Of a DNA stretch of 64,000 nucleotides, positions 45,128 to 53,823 are shown piece after piece. The notes beneath the pieces were generated by a model that saw only the letters and a list, made by a program, of their open reading frames with translations, was not told the origin of the DNA and made no database searches. Origin of the DNA: Candidatus Latescibacterota bacterium (GTDB lineage Bacteria; Latescibacterota; UBA2968; UBA8231); contig JAJEGS010000034.1 of NCBI GenBank assembly GCA_022819745.1, positions 130,000 through 193,999 on the forward strand, given 5' to 3'. The position numbers and the translations under genes are program-made. Position 1 is the first letter of the stretch; each line of letters starts with the position of its first letter.

Positions 45128-46375
45128 CTATTTCTGCGTCGGCACGCGGCGCGACCAATCTTGCTCGTCAACCCAGCGTTGCTGTTCAAGGGCCATTTGC
45201 TGGGCCTTGTCGTAGTAGTGGGGATTGTTCGACAAGGGATGGTTGGCGCGGATCGCCCCCTCGGGAAAGAGATACCAGTCCTCGCGGCCCACTACATAGC
45301 CGCGAATGTGGGCACGGGGCGCGTCGTCGGTGATGTAATTGACTACGTAGAGCCTCCCGTCGGGTAGTTGCACCCAGCCCGAATAGCCGCTGTCGGCCGA
45401 TAGAGCGTGGTCGTTGTCCAAAAAGGCGAAGCGGGCCTCAGTGTCGCCCTGAGATTGCTCTGGGTCGGCTGAAGCACCCGCCCGGGCAGGTGAGCCGCGC
45501 AAAGCCTCCGCCGCAGTCTCCACATAAAGCCCCAAGGACGTAGAAAGGCCGCAGGCGACCCGGTAGGTAATGGCCACCTCCCCCGAGCGCAGGCGACCCA
45601 CCGAGGGACGGCCCAGACAGCGCATCATGTGCGTGCGCACTGGCGTTGACCACGTCCGGCCGCCGTCGCCGGAAAAGCTCTTCCAGCCGCTCAGGCCCTC
45701 GCCGTCCTCGCGCATGTAGAGCACCAGAGTGCCGTCGTCCATTTCGGCGAAATCCCCCTCGTTCAAGCGCCAAGGCCCCCCGGTGCAGGACGAACCTCCG
45801 GGATCGGGCACCTTGAAAGGCCCTTCCCAAGTCCGTCCCCGGTCGGCAGACAGATAGCACGTCTGCACTTCGACGAAATCCTCAGTCCCCCGCTGGCCGG
45901 GCCACTGCTCGGTGAGACCGACGATCAGGTCGCCGTTGGACAACTCCTTAATGGAGGGGACAATGCCCTCAGTCATGCCGGTCTCCTCCGGCCCCTCCCA
46001 CGTGGCTCCGTTGTCGCGGCTGCGCAACAGGAGATTCATGCAGACGCCCGGCTCCAAGTATTCTTCAAAAGTATCCTTGAGTAGCAAGTCGACGATGAGC
46101 AGCAAAGTTCCGTCGCGGCAGGCGGCGATGCGCGAGCAGTTGAGCCGTCCCAGCCCTTGGGCGGTTTCCTCCTCCGTGCGCGCTACCACCACTTGGCGCG
46201 GGCTCCAAGTCAGGCCGCGGTCAAAGCTGCGGCGCACGATTATGCGCGAAAAGGGGCGCGAACTGTGTCCCATGCTCTCGCGGTACGTGCATACCAAGGT
46301 GCCATCGGCCGCTTGAGCCACATCGGCGAAGGCCTCATAGATTTCGTCATTGCGCGATACAATGATCGTCTGCAT
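45128..46375 (-). CDS. BNR-repeat sialidase-like protein
   Basis: Six-bladed propeller protein of the sialidase superfamily, 415 residues. Asp-box motifs SFDRGLTW, SRDNGATW, SADRGRTW and SGDGGRTW are spread over residues 45-240. Part of the catalytic arginine triad may lie in CTYRESMG and ITYRVACG. There is no signal peptide, so either it is cytoplasmic or export is not by Sec. Substrates of relatives include sialic acid and other sugars; the enzymatic role is uncertain. Confidence 0.78.
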   Translation of the reverse strand: MQTIIVSRNDEIYEAFADVAQAADGTLVCTYRESMGHSSRPFSRIIVRRSFDRGLTWSPRQVVVARTEEETAQGLGRLNCSRIAACRDGTLLLIVDLLLKDTFEEYLEPGVCMNLLLRSRDNGATWEGPEETGMTEGIVPSIKELSNGDLIVGLTEQWPGQRGTEDFVEVQTCYLSADRGRTWEGPFKVPDPGGSSCTGGPWRLNEGDFAEMDDGTLVLYMREDGEGLSGWKSFSGDGGRTWSTPVRTHMMRCLGRPSVGRLRSGEVAITYRVACGLSTSLGLYVETAAEALRGSPARAGASADPEQSQGDTEARFAFLDNDHALSADSGYSGWVQLPDGRLYVVNYITDDAPRAHIRGYVVGREDWYLFPEGAIRANHPLSNNPHYYDKAQQMALEQQRWVDEQDWSRRVPTQK

Positions 46376-46446
46376 GGTTGCCTCTCGGTTTAAAATGGTG
46401 CATGATTTACACGATTACCGTGAAATGGATAAATTTGGAGACAATC

Positions 46447-46764
46447 ATGCTGCCAGAAAACCGCATTCCGACGCATCCAGGTGAAATCCTCCTTGAAGAA
46501 TTTCTGAAACCCTTGGGAATAACCCAAATAGCCTTTGCTAAGCACCTTGAAGTTCCCCTTCAGAGGATTAACGAGATCATACGTGGCAAGCGAGGAGTAA
46601 CCCTTGAGACCGCCTAGTTATTTTCTCAAGCGCTAGGCACAACGCCTGAGTTATGGGTGAATCTTCAACGGAATCACGATTTGGCCAAGAACCGACCAAA
46701 GAAAAAAATTCCAAGGCTGCAAGCGGTGGATGCGCTGAATCTCCGCCCCCTATCGAAGGACTAA
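46447..46764 (+). pseudogene. higA-like antitoxin gene with an internal stop codon
   Basis: The ATG at 46447 has GGAGA upstream and encodes NRIPTHPGEILLEEFLKPLG, then ITQIAFAKHLEVPLQRINEI, then a TAG at 46615. Read through the stop, the same frame continues LFSQALGTTPELWVNLQRNH and ends at 46764, giving about 105 codons, the usual HigA length. One TGG-to-TAG change can explain the interruption (W in related sequences). No HigB toxin gene is present on either side. It lies 4 bp before the next gene. Confidence 0.8.
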
Positions 46765-46768
46765 TATC

Positions 46769-47962
46769 ATGGCTGATCGCCCCAAAATCGCCGGCATCGT
46801 CACCGAGTACCGCAAGTACTCCCACGCCCAGCACATCTGCGACCGCTTCTTAGAAGGCTACGGCTGGAACAGCCGACACCACCGCCCGCCCATGGATTTG
46901 GTCTCGCTGTACGTGGATCAGCGCCCCGAAGGCGACCTAAGCCAAGATCGGGCGACCCGCTTTCCTCACATGGTGATCTACCCCACCGTCGCCGACGCCC
47001 TGACGCTGGGCGGGTCAAATTTAGCCGTTGACGGCGTCCTGCTCATCGCCGAGCACGGCACCTACGGGCGCAATGAAAAGGACCAGCACCTCTACCCGCG
47101 CTACGAGCTTTTCAAACAGATCGCCTCGGTCTATCGCACGACCGGCAAGAGCGCGCCCGTGTTCAACGACAAGCATCTCTCTTGGAACTGGGACTGGTGC
47201 CAAGAGATGTACGATATCTCGCAAGAACTTGACTTCGCCTTTATGGCTGGCTCGTCGCTGCCCGTTACTTGGCGCACCCCCTCGCTCGACATGCCCCTTG
47301 GTGCCGAGATCGAAGAAGCGGTCTGCGTCTGCTATGGCGGCGTCGATAGCTACGATTTCCACGGTTTGGAGACCTTGCAGTGCATGGTCGAGCGCAGAAA
47401 GGGCGGCGAGACTGGGGTCAAATGGCTCCGGGCCTATCGCGACGATGCCTTCTGGCAAGCCCACGCCGAGGGAGTGTGGTCGCGCGAGCTTTTTGAAGCC
47501 TGCCTCTGCCGCAGCCACACGCTCACTCCGGCACGACCGGGGTTCAACAATCCTTTCCCTACTATCGACGAACTCAAGCACCTAGTCGAGAGTCCCGTCG
47601 CCTACCAGTACGAGCACGCCGATGGCCTCCTCTCAACCATGATGCTAATGAACGGGCTAGTCCAGGATTTCAACTTCGCCGCTCGGCTCGCGGGAAGAGA
47701 CGAGCCGCTTTCGACTCAGATGTACTTGCCCATGCCCCCAGCCCGCACCACGCTGGCCAATTTCTTCAGTCCGCTGGCCAACAACATCGAGCAGATGTTC
47801 CTAACCGGCAAAGCAACCTATCCAGTCGAACGCACTCTGCTCACTTCGGGCTTGGTCATCGCCGGCGTCGATAGCCTTCAGCAAGACCAAATCCAAATCG
47901 AGACGCCCCATCTAAACACTGCCTACCAAGCCACCGAAGAATCCACTTTCTGGAGGACCTAG
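46769..47962 (+). CDS. Conserved hypothetical protein of a family with two tandem copies (copy 1)
   Basis: A 397-residue protein without a signal peptide. Conserved segments are IAGIVTEYRKYSHAQHICDR, VSLYVDQRPEGDLSQDRA, VDGVLLIAEHGTYGRNEKDQ, PVFNDKHLSW, FMAGSSLPVTWR and CMVERRKGGETGV. I have seen similar sequences annotated as hypothetical in Planctomycetes. The pattern of an N-terminal Rossmann-like half followed by an oxidoreductase-like half suggests a dehydrogenase relative, but no glycine-rich loop is convincing. The copy at 48010 is its closest relative in the window. Confidence 0.75.
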   Translation: MADRPKIAGIVTEYRKYSHAQHICDRFLEGYGWNSRHHRPPMDLVSLYVDQRPEGDLSQDRATRFPHMVIYPTVADALTLGGSNLAVDGVLLIAEHGTYGRNEKDQHLYPRYELFKQIASVYRTTGKSAPVFNDKHLSWNWDWCQEMYDISQELDFAFMAGSSLPVTWRTPSLDMPLGAEIEEAVCVCYGGVDSYDFHGLETLQCMVERRKGGETGVKWLRAYRDDAFWQAHAEGVWSRELFEACLCRSHTLTPARPGFNNPFPTIDELKHLVESPVAYQYEHADGLLSTMMLMNGLVQDFNFAARLAGRDEPLSTQMYLPMPPARTTLANFFSPLANNIEQMFLTGKATYPVERTLLTSGLVIAGVDSLQQDQIQIETPHLNTAYQATEESTFWRT

Positions 47963-48009
47963 TCTCTCCTAAGAACCTCTCGCCCCTTTCCCCGGAGCTT
48001 TCGTCGCCC

Positions 48010-49191
48010 ATGGCCACCAAACGCATCGCCGTCATCGCTACCATCTATCGCTACCTCTCGCACGCCCAGCACTTTGCCGACCGCTTCGTAGTCGGCTATC
48101 CCTACGGCGGGCGCTGGCACCGCCCCGACTGCAAAATCGTCTCGCTCTACGTCGATCAGCAGCCCGAAGGCGACCAAAGCCAAGACCGAGCGCGCGAATT
48201 CGGTTTTGCCGTGTACCCCACCATCGCCGAGGCCCTGCGCTGCGGCGGCGACGAACTGGCTTGCGACGCAGTGCTGATCATCGGCGAGCACGGCGAGTAC
48301 CCCAGAAACGACAAAGGACAAGTTCTGTACCCGCGCTACGAATTCTTCAAAGAATGCGTCCAAGTCTTTGAACAAGACGGCCGTTCCGTACCAGTTTACA
48401 ACGACAAGCACCTCTCCTACAGCTTTGACAAAGCGCGAGAAATGGTCGACGACGGCCACCGGCTCGGCTTCCCGATTCTCGCCGGTTCGTCGCTGCCGGT
48501 CACTTGGCGGCTGCCCGATGTCGAGCTGCCCTTGGGCTGCCAGATTGAAGAGGCACTGATGGTCGGCGTCGGCGGCTCCGACCCCATGGATTACCACGCG
48601 CTAGAGGCCATGCAGTGCATGATCGAGCGCCGCTCCGGCGGCGAGACCGGCGTCAAATCCGTGCAATTGATCGAAGGAGATGCCGTGTGGAAGGCGGGTG
48701 AGGACGGCCGCTATTCACTAAGACTGCTAGACTCCGCCCTCTCGCGCAGCGACTCTCCTTGCGGCAAAACCGACGAGGACGGCCGCACCCAAGACCTGCT
48801 CGGCAACGGCGAGCTACCCCAGCTCGTCAAAGAGCCAGCCGCGTACTTCATCGAGCACAACGACGGCCTCAAGACGACTCTCCTGATGCTCAACGGCGCC
48901 ATCCGCGACTACTGCTTCGCCTGCAAGATAGCGGGCGAAGACGATCCCATCTCGACCCAATTTTTCTTGCCCCCAACGCCCAACGTCACGTACTCGGCCT
49001 GTCTGGTGGCCAAGATCTGGGAAATGATCGAGACCGGCCGTGCGCCCTTTCCCGCCGAGCGCACCCTAATCGTCAGCGGCGCACTCGAAAGCTGTCTGAC
49101 CTCCAAAATAGAGGGCCACAAACTGCTCGAAACACCCCACCTCAAAGTGGAGTACCAAGCGCCAGCCGAATCGCATCACGGCCGCTTCTAA
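48010..49191 (+). CDS. Conserved hypothetical protein, tandem paralogue (copy 2)
   Basis: A 393-residue protein with the same order of motifs as copy 1 (VSLYVDQQPEGDQSQDRA, VYNDKHLSYSFD, LAGSSLPVTWR, CMIERRSGGETGVK). It appears to be an ancient tandem duplication, since identity is moderate and spread along the whole length. It starts 47 bp after copy 1 and is followed by an aldo/keto reductase after 39 bp, so the three genes may be one transcript. No function is known to me. Confidence 0.75.
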   Translation: MATKRIAVIATIYRYLSHAQHFADRFVVGYPYGGRWHRPDCKIVSLYVDQQPEGDQSQDRAREFGFAVYPTIAEALRCGGDELACDAVLIIGEHGEYPRNDKGQVLYPRYEFFKECVQVFEQDGRSVPVYNDKHLSYSFDKAREMVDDGHRLGFPILAGSSLPVTWRLPDVELPLGCQIEEALMVGVGGSDPMDYHALEAMQCMIERRSGGETGVKSVQLIEGDAVWKAGEDGRYSLRLLDSALSRSDSPCGKTDEDGRTQDLLGNGELPQLVKEPAAYFIEHNDGLKTTLLMLNGAIRDYCFACKIAGEDDPISTQFFLPPTPNVTYSACLVAKIWEMIETGRAPFPAERTLIVSGALESCLTSKIEGHKLLETPHLKVEYQAPAESHHGRF

Positions 49192-49230
49192 CAATCTTTA
49201 GAGCAACCTGCAAACGAAAGGAAGCATCCT

Positions 49231-50253
49231 ATGTCCACCATCCCCACGCGCGCTTTGCGCACCGGCGTCGAGCTAAGCACGCTCGGCTTTGGCGGTGCGC
49301 CTTTGGGCGAGCTGTTCGATCCAGTCAGCGAAACCCAAGCCCAAGACACCCTACAAGCGGCCTGGGACGCTGGCATCCGCTACTACGACACTGCCCCGTT
49401 CTACGGCTACGGCAAAAGCGAACACCGCCTCGGCTACTTTCTCCGCCAGCAGGAGCGCAAGGACTTCGTGCTCTCGACCAAGGTCGGCCGAGTGCTCACG
49501 GCTACCCGCGACCTCGATTCTTTCGAAAAGGGCTTCTGGATCGGCGGCCTGCCCTTTGACTTCCGCTTTGACTACGGGTACGACGGCATCATGCGCTCGT
49601 GGGAAGACAGCTTGCAGCGGCTGGGCCTCAACTCCATTGACCTGCTCCTAATCCACGACCTCGACAGCTTCTTCCACGACAGCGAGCAGCGCTTCTCCGC
49701 CCACGTCAACCACCTAATCACCAGCGGCTGGCGCGCCCTCGACGAGCTGCGCTCCCAAGGGCTAGTCAAGGCCGTCGGCGCGGGCCTCAACCGCATGGGG
49801 GCCATGCCGCGCTTGCTCGACGCGGCCGACCTCGACTTCTGCATCGTCGCCATGCCCTACACGCTCTTGGACCAGGACTCCCTCGACGGGGAGTTCCCGC
49901 TCTGCGAGGAGCGCGACGTGCGCATCGTCATCGGCGCGGTTTTCGCTTCCGGCATCCTCGCCTCCGGCCCGGTCGAAGGTGCCCGCTACGCCTATGACAC
50001 CGCCTCGCCCGAAATCCTCGCAAAGACCCGCCGCATCCAAACCGTCTGCCAGCGGCACGACGTGCCCTTGCCCGCCGCCGCCATGCAGTTCCCGCTCGGA
50101 AATCCCCTCGTCGCAGCGATTATCCCAGGAGCGCAGACACCGGCGCACATCGAGACCAACGCCCAGTGGTTTCAGCACGAAATACCAACGGATCTCTGGG
50201 CCGAGCTAAAGGCGGAAGGCTTGTTGCGGGAAGACGCGCCGACGCCATCGTAG
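49231..50253 (+). CDS. Aldo/keto reductase (sugar or pyridoxal dehydrogenase-like)
   Basis: NAD(P)-dependent dehydrogenase, 340 residues. LSTLGFGGAPLGELFD at the N-terminus and YYDTAPFYGYGKSEHRLG carry the catalytic Asp and Tyr. SIDLLLIHDLD and AIIPGAQTPAHIETN are the barrel and cofactor-binding regions. It resembles the D-threo-aldose 1-dehydrogenase/L-fucose dehydrogenase/pyridoxal 4-dehydrogenase subgroup. The ATG at 49231 has AAAGGAAG upstream. Confidence 0.88.
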   Translation: MSTIPTRALRTGVELSTLGFGGAPLGELFDPVSETQAQDTLQAAWDAGIRYYDTAPFYGYGKSEHRLGYFLRQQERKDFVLSTKVGRVLTATRDLDSFEKGFWIGGLPFDFRFDYGYDGIMRSWEDSLQRLGLNSIDLLLIHDLDSFFHDSEQRFSAHVNHLITSGWRALDELRSQGLVKAVGAGLNRMGAMPRLLDAADLDFCIVAMPYTLLDQDSLDGEFPLCEERDVRIVIGAVFASGILASGPVEGARYAYDTASPEILAKTRRIQTVCQRHDVPLPAAAMQFPLGNPLVAAIIPGAQTPAHIETNAQWFQHEIPTDLWAELKAEGLLREDAPTPS

Positions 50254-50256
50254 GGG

Positions 50257-50282
50257 TAGGGGCGATTCGCGAATCGCCCCTA
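50257..50282. repeat. Perfect 26-bp palindrome (family B relative)
   Basis: TAGGGGCGATTCG at 50257-50269 is followed by its exact reverse complement at 50270-50282. It lies 3 bp after the aldo/keto reductase stop and before the sigma-54 activator gene. It may terminate transcription or stabilise mRNA. Confidence 0.6.
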
Positions 50283-50319
50283 TGGTCGGTCGCCCCGATG
50301 AACGATGAACGAGGTTAAG

Positions 50320-53300
50320 ATGAACCACGCGGCCCCGAGCCAGCAGAAGGCATTCGGCCACATCCTCGGACAGCAATACACAGTTTTCGACGGGCTGGCT
50401 GGGATGTACGTGGAAGCCTTCCACCAAGACCGCCACGGCCTCCTCTGGATCGGCACAACCGACGGCGGCGTAAGCCGCTTCGACGGAGCGCATTTTGACA
50501 CCTTCGGCCTGTCGGATGGGCTGCCCCATCTCTCCGTAACAGCTATTGACGAAGATGCGGACGGACGGCTGTTATTCGGCACGTTCGGCGGTGGAATAGC
50601 AGCCTACGACGGGCGCGGCTTTCAGGTGTACACCACCGAACACGGGCTACCTTCCAACGACATATTCGGTCTGCAACCCCAAGCCGACGGCTCGATGCGA
50701 GTGCTGACCACAGCGGGAGTGGGTCGGTTCGTCGAAGGACGGTGCGTAGAGTGCATGACGGAACTAGCGGGTAAGCCCCTAGGACTGGTGTACGACATGG
50801 CGACCGACTCGGCGGGTACGACGTGGCTGGCGACGCAGGGGCGCGGAGTCCTCAGCATGGATGGCCAGCGCATGAATACAGATTCAGGTGATGAACATGA
50901 CGCTGTGCAGTTGCAGTGGCCTTGGAATTTCGCTCAAGACGCTGCTGGCAACCTGTGGATCGGTTTCCGCTACGTAGGCACAGAAGTGGTTGTAGGCCGC
51001 TACGATCCCGCGAGCCGACAATTCGAGATCATCCGCGTGGACGATGGGGCTGAGGGGGCGGAAGTCGTCCTGAATGGAACGCGCCATGTGCGCGTGGACG
51101 ACCGCGATCAGCTCTGGCTGAGCCGCCGAGGTGTGCTAGTGTACGACGGAGAGGAATGGCATCCTTTCTCAGCCAACTTGCCAGGTGTTCACTTTTCGGG
51201 CACGCGCCTGACCTACGAGGATAGCGAGGGAAATATCTGGGTAGGGCTGTGGGGAGGCGGGCTGATCTTTTGCGATCCAACCAGTATTCAGCTATACGAC
51301 AAAAAAGACGGCCTGCCCGACAGCGAGGTTCGGTGTCTGAGAGAAGATCAGGAGGGCCGGATCTGGATTGGCACGACCGGAGGCTTGGCCTGCTTAGAGG
51401 ACAACCAGATCCGGCCGGTGGAGGTCGGTTATACCGTCTTGTCTATGGTAGTAGATCGACAAGGGCAGGTTTGGAGCAATGGCCCCGAGGGACAAGTATT
51501 CAAGTCGGTAGGTAGAGAAACCCAAGCGGTCGCGCTGACTGCAGAGGGTGTAGAAATCAATATGTTATTCCAAGGCCGGGAAGGGCGCTTAATCGCCTGC
51601 ACTTCCGAGTGGCAACTGGGACGGATCGAAGCAAACCGCTTCATTGCGATTGAAGATCTGCGGCCTCTGGGTTATAGAGTCGTGTTACAGGATCGAGAAG
51701 GCTCCTTCTGGATGGGTCTGTATGGAACAAGGCCAGCTCTATACAATTACAAGGATGGTCATCTCCGTGCGTGTGACATGGCCGGCATAGAGGCCGTCGG
51801 CTATGTGAATGCTTTGTGTGAGTACCAAGACGCGATTTGGGTGGGAACCACTCACGGCCTTTTCGCCATTTCCTACCAAGCCAAAGAAGTGCGCCAATTT
51901 ACGGCAGACCAAGGCGATCTATCCGCCAATGGCATTATGGCCTTGGTGGCCGACCCGCAGCAAGCATGTCTGTGGATTGGAACCAGCGGCGGCGGCGTGC
52001 TGAAGTACGACGGTCAAACCTTCCAAAGCATCCGCCTCGGCAAGTCCGCGCTTGAAAATATCGTCGATGCCATTCTGCGCGATAGCCAAGGCCAACTGTG
52101 GTTCGGGACGCGGGCTGGCCTCATTGCGTATCAGCCTGGAGAAACGCCGCCTCGCATCCGCATCCGCCAAGTCGTGGCCGGGCGTACCTGGGATGAACCC
52201 CAAGCCGTGTCCTGCCCGGAGAGCACCCCCGAGATTCAGTTCCACTTCCAGGGCCTCAGCTTCAGGAGCGGGGCCGAGCAAATGCGCTACAGCCATCGGC
52301 TCGTCGGCCACGGTCCGGCAGAAGAGTGGAGCGCATTCGCGCCCGCCAATCGGGTGACGTACCAAGACGTGCCCGCTGGCCTGTTCCACTTTGAAGTGAG
52401 GACCATGGATCGGGATGGCTTGATGTCGGACGTAGCTCGCCTAGAAGTGCAAGTAGTCCCCACTCATCTCCGTCGTCTAGAGCAAATGCTGCGGGTCTCA
52501 AATCAGGGTTTTCTCAGCCAGAGCCAAGCCATGGCACGGCTGCTCGAACAAGTCGAATCAATGGCCGAGACGGATATGACGGTGCTGGTGCTGGGCGAGA
52601 CCGGAGTCGGCAAGGGCGTGCTGGCGCGGCTGCTCCACAATCTCAGCCCGCGCCAAGCAAGTCCCTTTATAGCGGTCAATTGCGGGGGCCTGTCCGCCGG
52701 GCTGATCGAAAGCGAACTATTCGGCCACGAAAAGGGGGCCTTTACCAGCGCAAACGCGCAAAAGATCGGCTACTTTGAACGGGCCGATGGCGGCACCTTG
52801 TTCCTCGACGAAGTGGGCGATCTGCCCTTAGACTCCCAACGGGCCTTGCTCCACATCTTGGAGGAGGGTCACCTGACGCGCGTCGGCGGCGAGCAGTCCA
52901 TCCCGGTAGATGTGCGGGTCGTCGCTGCGACCAACAAGGACCTCGAAGAAGCCATTCAGGCGGGGACGTTCCGCGAGGATCTGTTCTATCGGCTGAGCGT
53001 ACTCTCGGTAGTACTGCCGCCCTTGCGGGAGCGTCAGGAGGATATCCCGCTCTTGGCGGCGCATTTTGCCAGCCGGTGTGCCGAACAGCTAGGGCGACCG
53101 ACGCCGGTTTTGGGCGAGGAGTTGGTGGCGCATTTGCAGCAATACGCGTGGCCGGGGAATGTGCGCGAGTTGGAGCACGTAATTCAGCAGGCGGTCGTGT
53201 TGGGCGACAGGGACGTCATTCAGGTGGCGGACGTGCCGTTTCAGGCTGCCGAGACAGAGCTTGCCCTACCTGTTGAACAAGACTTCGACGGGGATACTGA

Positions 53301-53463
53301 AGATGAGGACGAAAAGCAGCGCATTTTAGCGGCCCTCCGAGCCACGAACTGGCGGATCTATGGTCCGCGAGGGGCGGCTCGGTTGTTGGGCATGGGCCCG
53401 GAGAAGCTGCGGTATCGAATGCGCAAGCACGGGTTGCAACGGCCAGAAAGGCCCTCGCAGTAA
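50320..53463 (+). CDS. One-component sigma-54 activator: beta-propeller sensor, Y_Y_Y, AAA+ and Fis HTH
   Basis: Predicted enhancer-binding protein, 1047 residues. Residues 20-620 form repeated propeller blades (DRHGLLWIGTTDGGVSRFDG; EDQEGRIWIGTTGGL). A Y_Y_Y-like Ig domain lies near 630-720. The AAA+ domain follows, with Walker A GETGVGKG at about 759-766, a GAFTSA loop at 806-811 in place of GAFTGA, and GTLFLDEVGDLP as Walker B. A Fis-type HTH occupies the last 45 residues. There is no signal peptide and no membrane helix, so the propeller should sense a cytoplasmic ligand. The ATG at 50320 is preferred for its GAGG. Control of the following genes is inferred. Confidence 0.82.
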   Translation: MNHAAPSQQKAFGHILGQQYTVFDGLAGMYVEAFHQDRHGLLWIGTTDGGVSRFDGAHFDTFGLSDGLPHLSVTAIDEDADGRLLFGTFGGGIAAYDGRGFQVYTTEHGLPSNDIFGLQPQADGSMRVLTTAGVGRFVEGRCVECMTELAGKPLGLVYDMATDSAGTTWLATQGRGVLSMDGQRMNTDSGDEHDAVQLQWPWNFAQDAAGNLWIGFRYVGTEVVVGRYDPASRQFEIIRVDDGAEGAEVVLNGTRHVRVDDRDQLWLSRRGVLVYDGEEWHPFSANLPGVHFSGTRLTYEDSEGNIWVGLWGGGLIFCDPTSIQLYDKKDGLPDSEVRCLREDQEGRIWIGTTGGLACLEDNQIRPVEVGYTVLSMVVDRQGQVWSNGPEGQVFKSVGRETQAVALTAEGVEINMLFQGREGRLIACTSEWQLGRIEANRFIAIEDLRPLGYRVVLQDREGSFWMGLYGTRPALYNYKDGHLRACDMAGIEAVGYVNALCEYQDAIWVGTTHGLFAISYQAKEVRQFTADQGDLSANGIMALVADPQQACLWIGTSGGGVLKYDGQTFQSIRLGKSALENIVDAILRDSQGQLWFGTRAGLIAYQPGETPPRIRIRQVVAGRTWDEPQAVSCPESTPEIQFHFQGLSFRSGAEQMRYSHRLVGHGPAEEWSAFAPANRVTYQDVPAGLFHFEVRTMDRDGLMSDVARLEVQVVPTHLRRLEQMLRVSNQGFLSQSQAMARLLEQVESMAETDMTVLVLGETGVGKGVLARLLHNLSPRQASPFIAVNCGGLSAGLIESELFGHEKGAFTSANAQKIGYFERADGGTLFLDEVGDLPLDSQRALLHILEEGHLTRVGGEQSIPVDVRVVAATNKDLEEAIQAGTFREDLFYRLSVLSVVLPPLRERQEDIPLLAAHFASRCAEQLGRPTPVLGEELVAHLQQYAWPGNVRELEHVIQQAVVLGDRDVIQVADVPFQAAETELALPVEQDFDGDTEDEDEKQRILAALRATNWRIYGPRGAARLLGMGPEKLRYRMRKHGLQRPERPSQ

Positions 53464-53507
53464 GAGCTTGTGCGGAAGATCGCGAATTAGAGAAGTCGCC
53501 GTTCGTA

Positions 53508-53549
53508 AAAAGTCGTTCAAAAGTCGTTCAAAAGTCGTTTGTTTGAACG
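53508..53549. promoter_or_regulatory. Three 11-bp direct repeats plus a dyad, candidate enhancer for the sigma-54 activator
   Basis: AAAAGTCGTTC occurs at 53508-53518 and 53519-53529, and once more with one change at 53530-53540. CGTTCAAA (53525-53532) pairs with TTTGAACG (53542-53549). The array is about 135-175 bp upstream of the -24 element at 53684, a normal enhancer distance. It is the best candidate for the Fis-domain binding site. No protein-coding gene is seen in 53464-53823. Confidence 0.5.
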
Positions 53550-53633
53550 GAAAATCGTAGATCAGGCTTGCAACGACATCTAATGCCCTCCTCGTAGAAA
53601 AGTATTTCTCACTATTTAACCCCCATGTTTTTC

Positions 53634-53666
53634 AATCCTTTAGGGTAACTCCTAAAGGATTTTTTG
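53634..53666 (+). terminator. Rho-independent terminator after the sigma-54 activator gene
   Basis: AATCCTTTAGG (53634-53644) pairs perfectly with CCTAAAGGATT (53651-53661) around the loop GTAACT, and the stem runs into TTTT. An 11-bp stem followed by U residues is a classical intrinsic terminator and isolates the activator gene from the promoter downstream. Confidence 0.85.
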
Positions 53667-53683
53667 TTCTCGACCCTGATTTA

Positions 53684-53699
53684 TGGCACAAAATGTGCA
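53684..53699 (+). promoter_or_regulatory. Sigma-54 (-24/-12) promoter
   Basis: TGGCACAAAATGTGCA matches the consensus TGGCAC-N5-TTGCA with the invariant GG and GC 10 bp apart and a single change in the -12 part. It is 124 bp upstream of the TlpA-like gene at 53824 and directly follows the gene of a sigma-54 activator. Transcription should start near 53711. Confidence 0.7.
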
Positions 53700-53712
53700 T
53701 TACGTCGATTCC

Positions 53713-53756
53713 AAGAGCCGTAAAAACAGTTTACGCATTTTGGACGAGAGGCTCTT
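53713..53756 (+). promoter_or_regulatory. Hairpin in the 5' leader downstream of the sigma-54 promoter
   Basis: AAGAGCC (53713-53719) can pair with GGCTCTT (53750-53756), and inside it CGTAAA (53719-53724) with TTTACG (53730-53735). It begins about 2 nt after the predicted transcription start. It could stabilise the message; I recognise no riboswitch class. Confidence 0.4.
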
Positions 53757-53823
53757 ATAGAGCAATAGACCGTCCATCAACCTCCCCCGACCTTATCCGG
53801 GGACACCTAGAAGGAGACTTCAG

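Noticed and set aside
53508..53549. Short repeat array as a possible CRISPR
   Set aside because: Units are 11 bp, directly adjacent with no spacers, and no cas genes are present. Enhancer-like repeats fit better.
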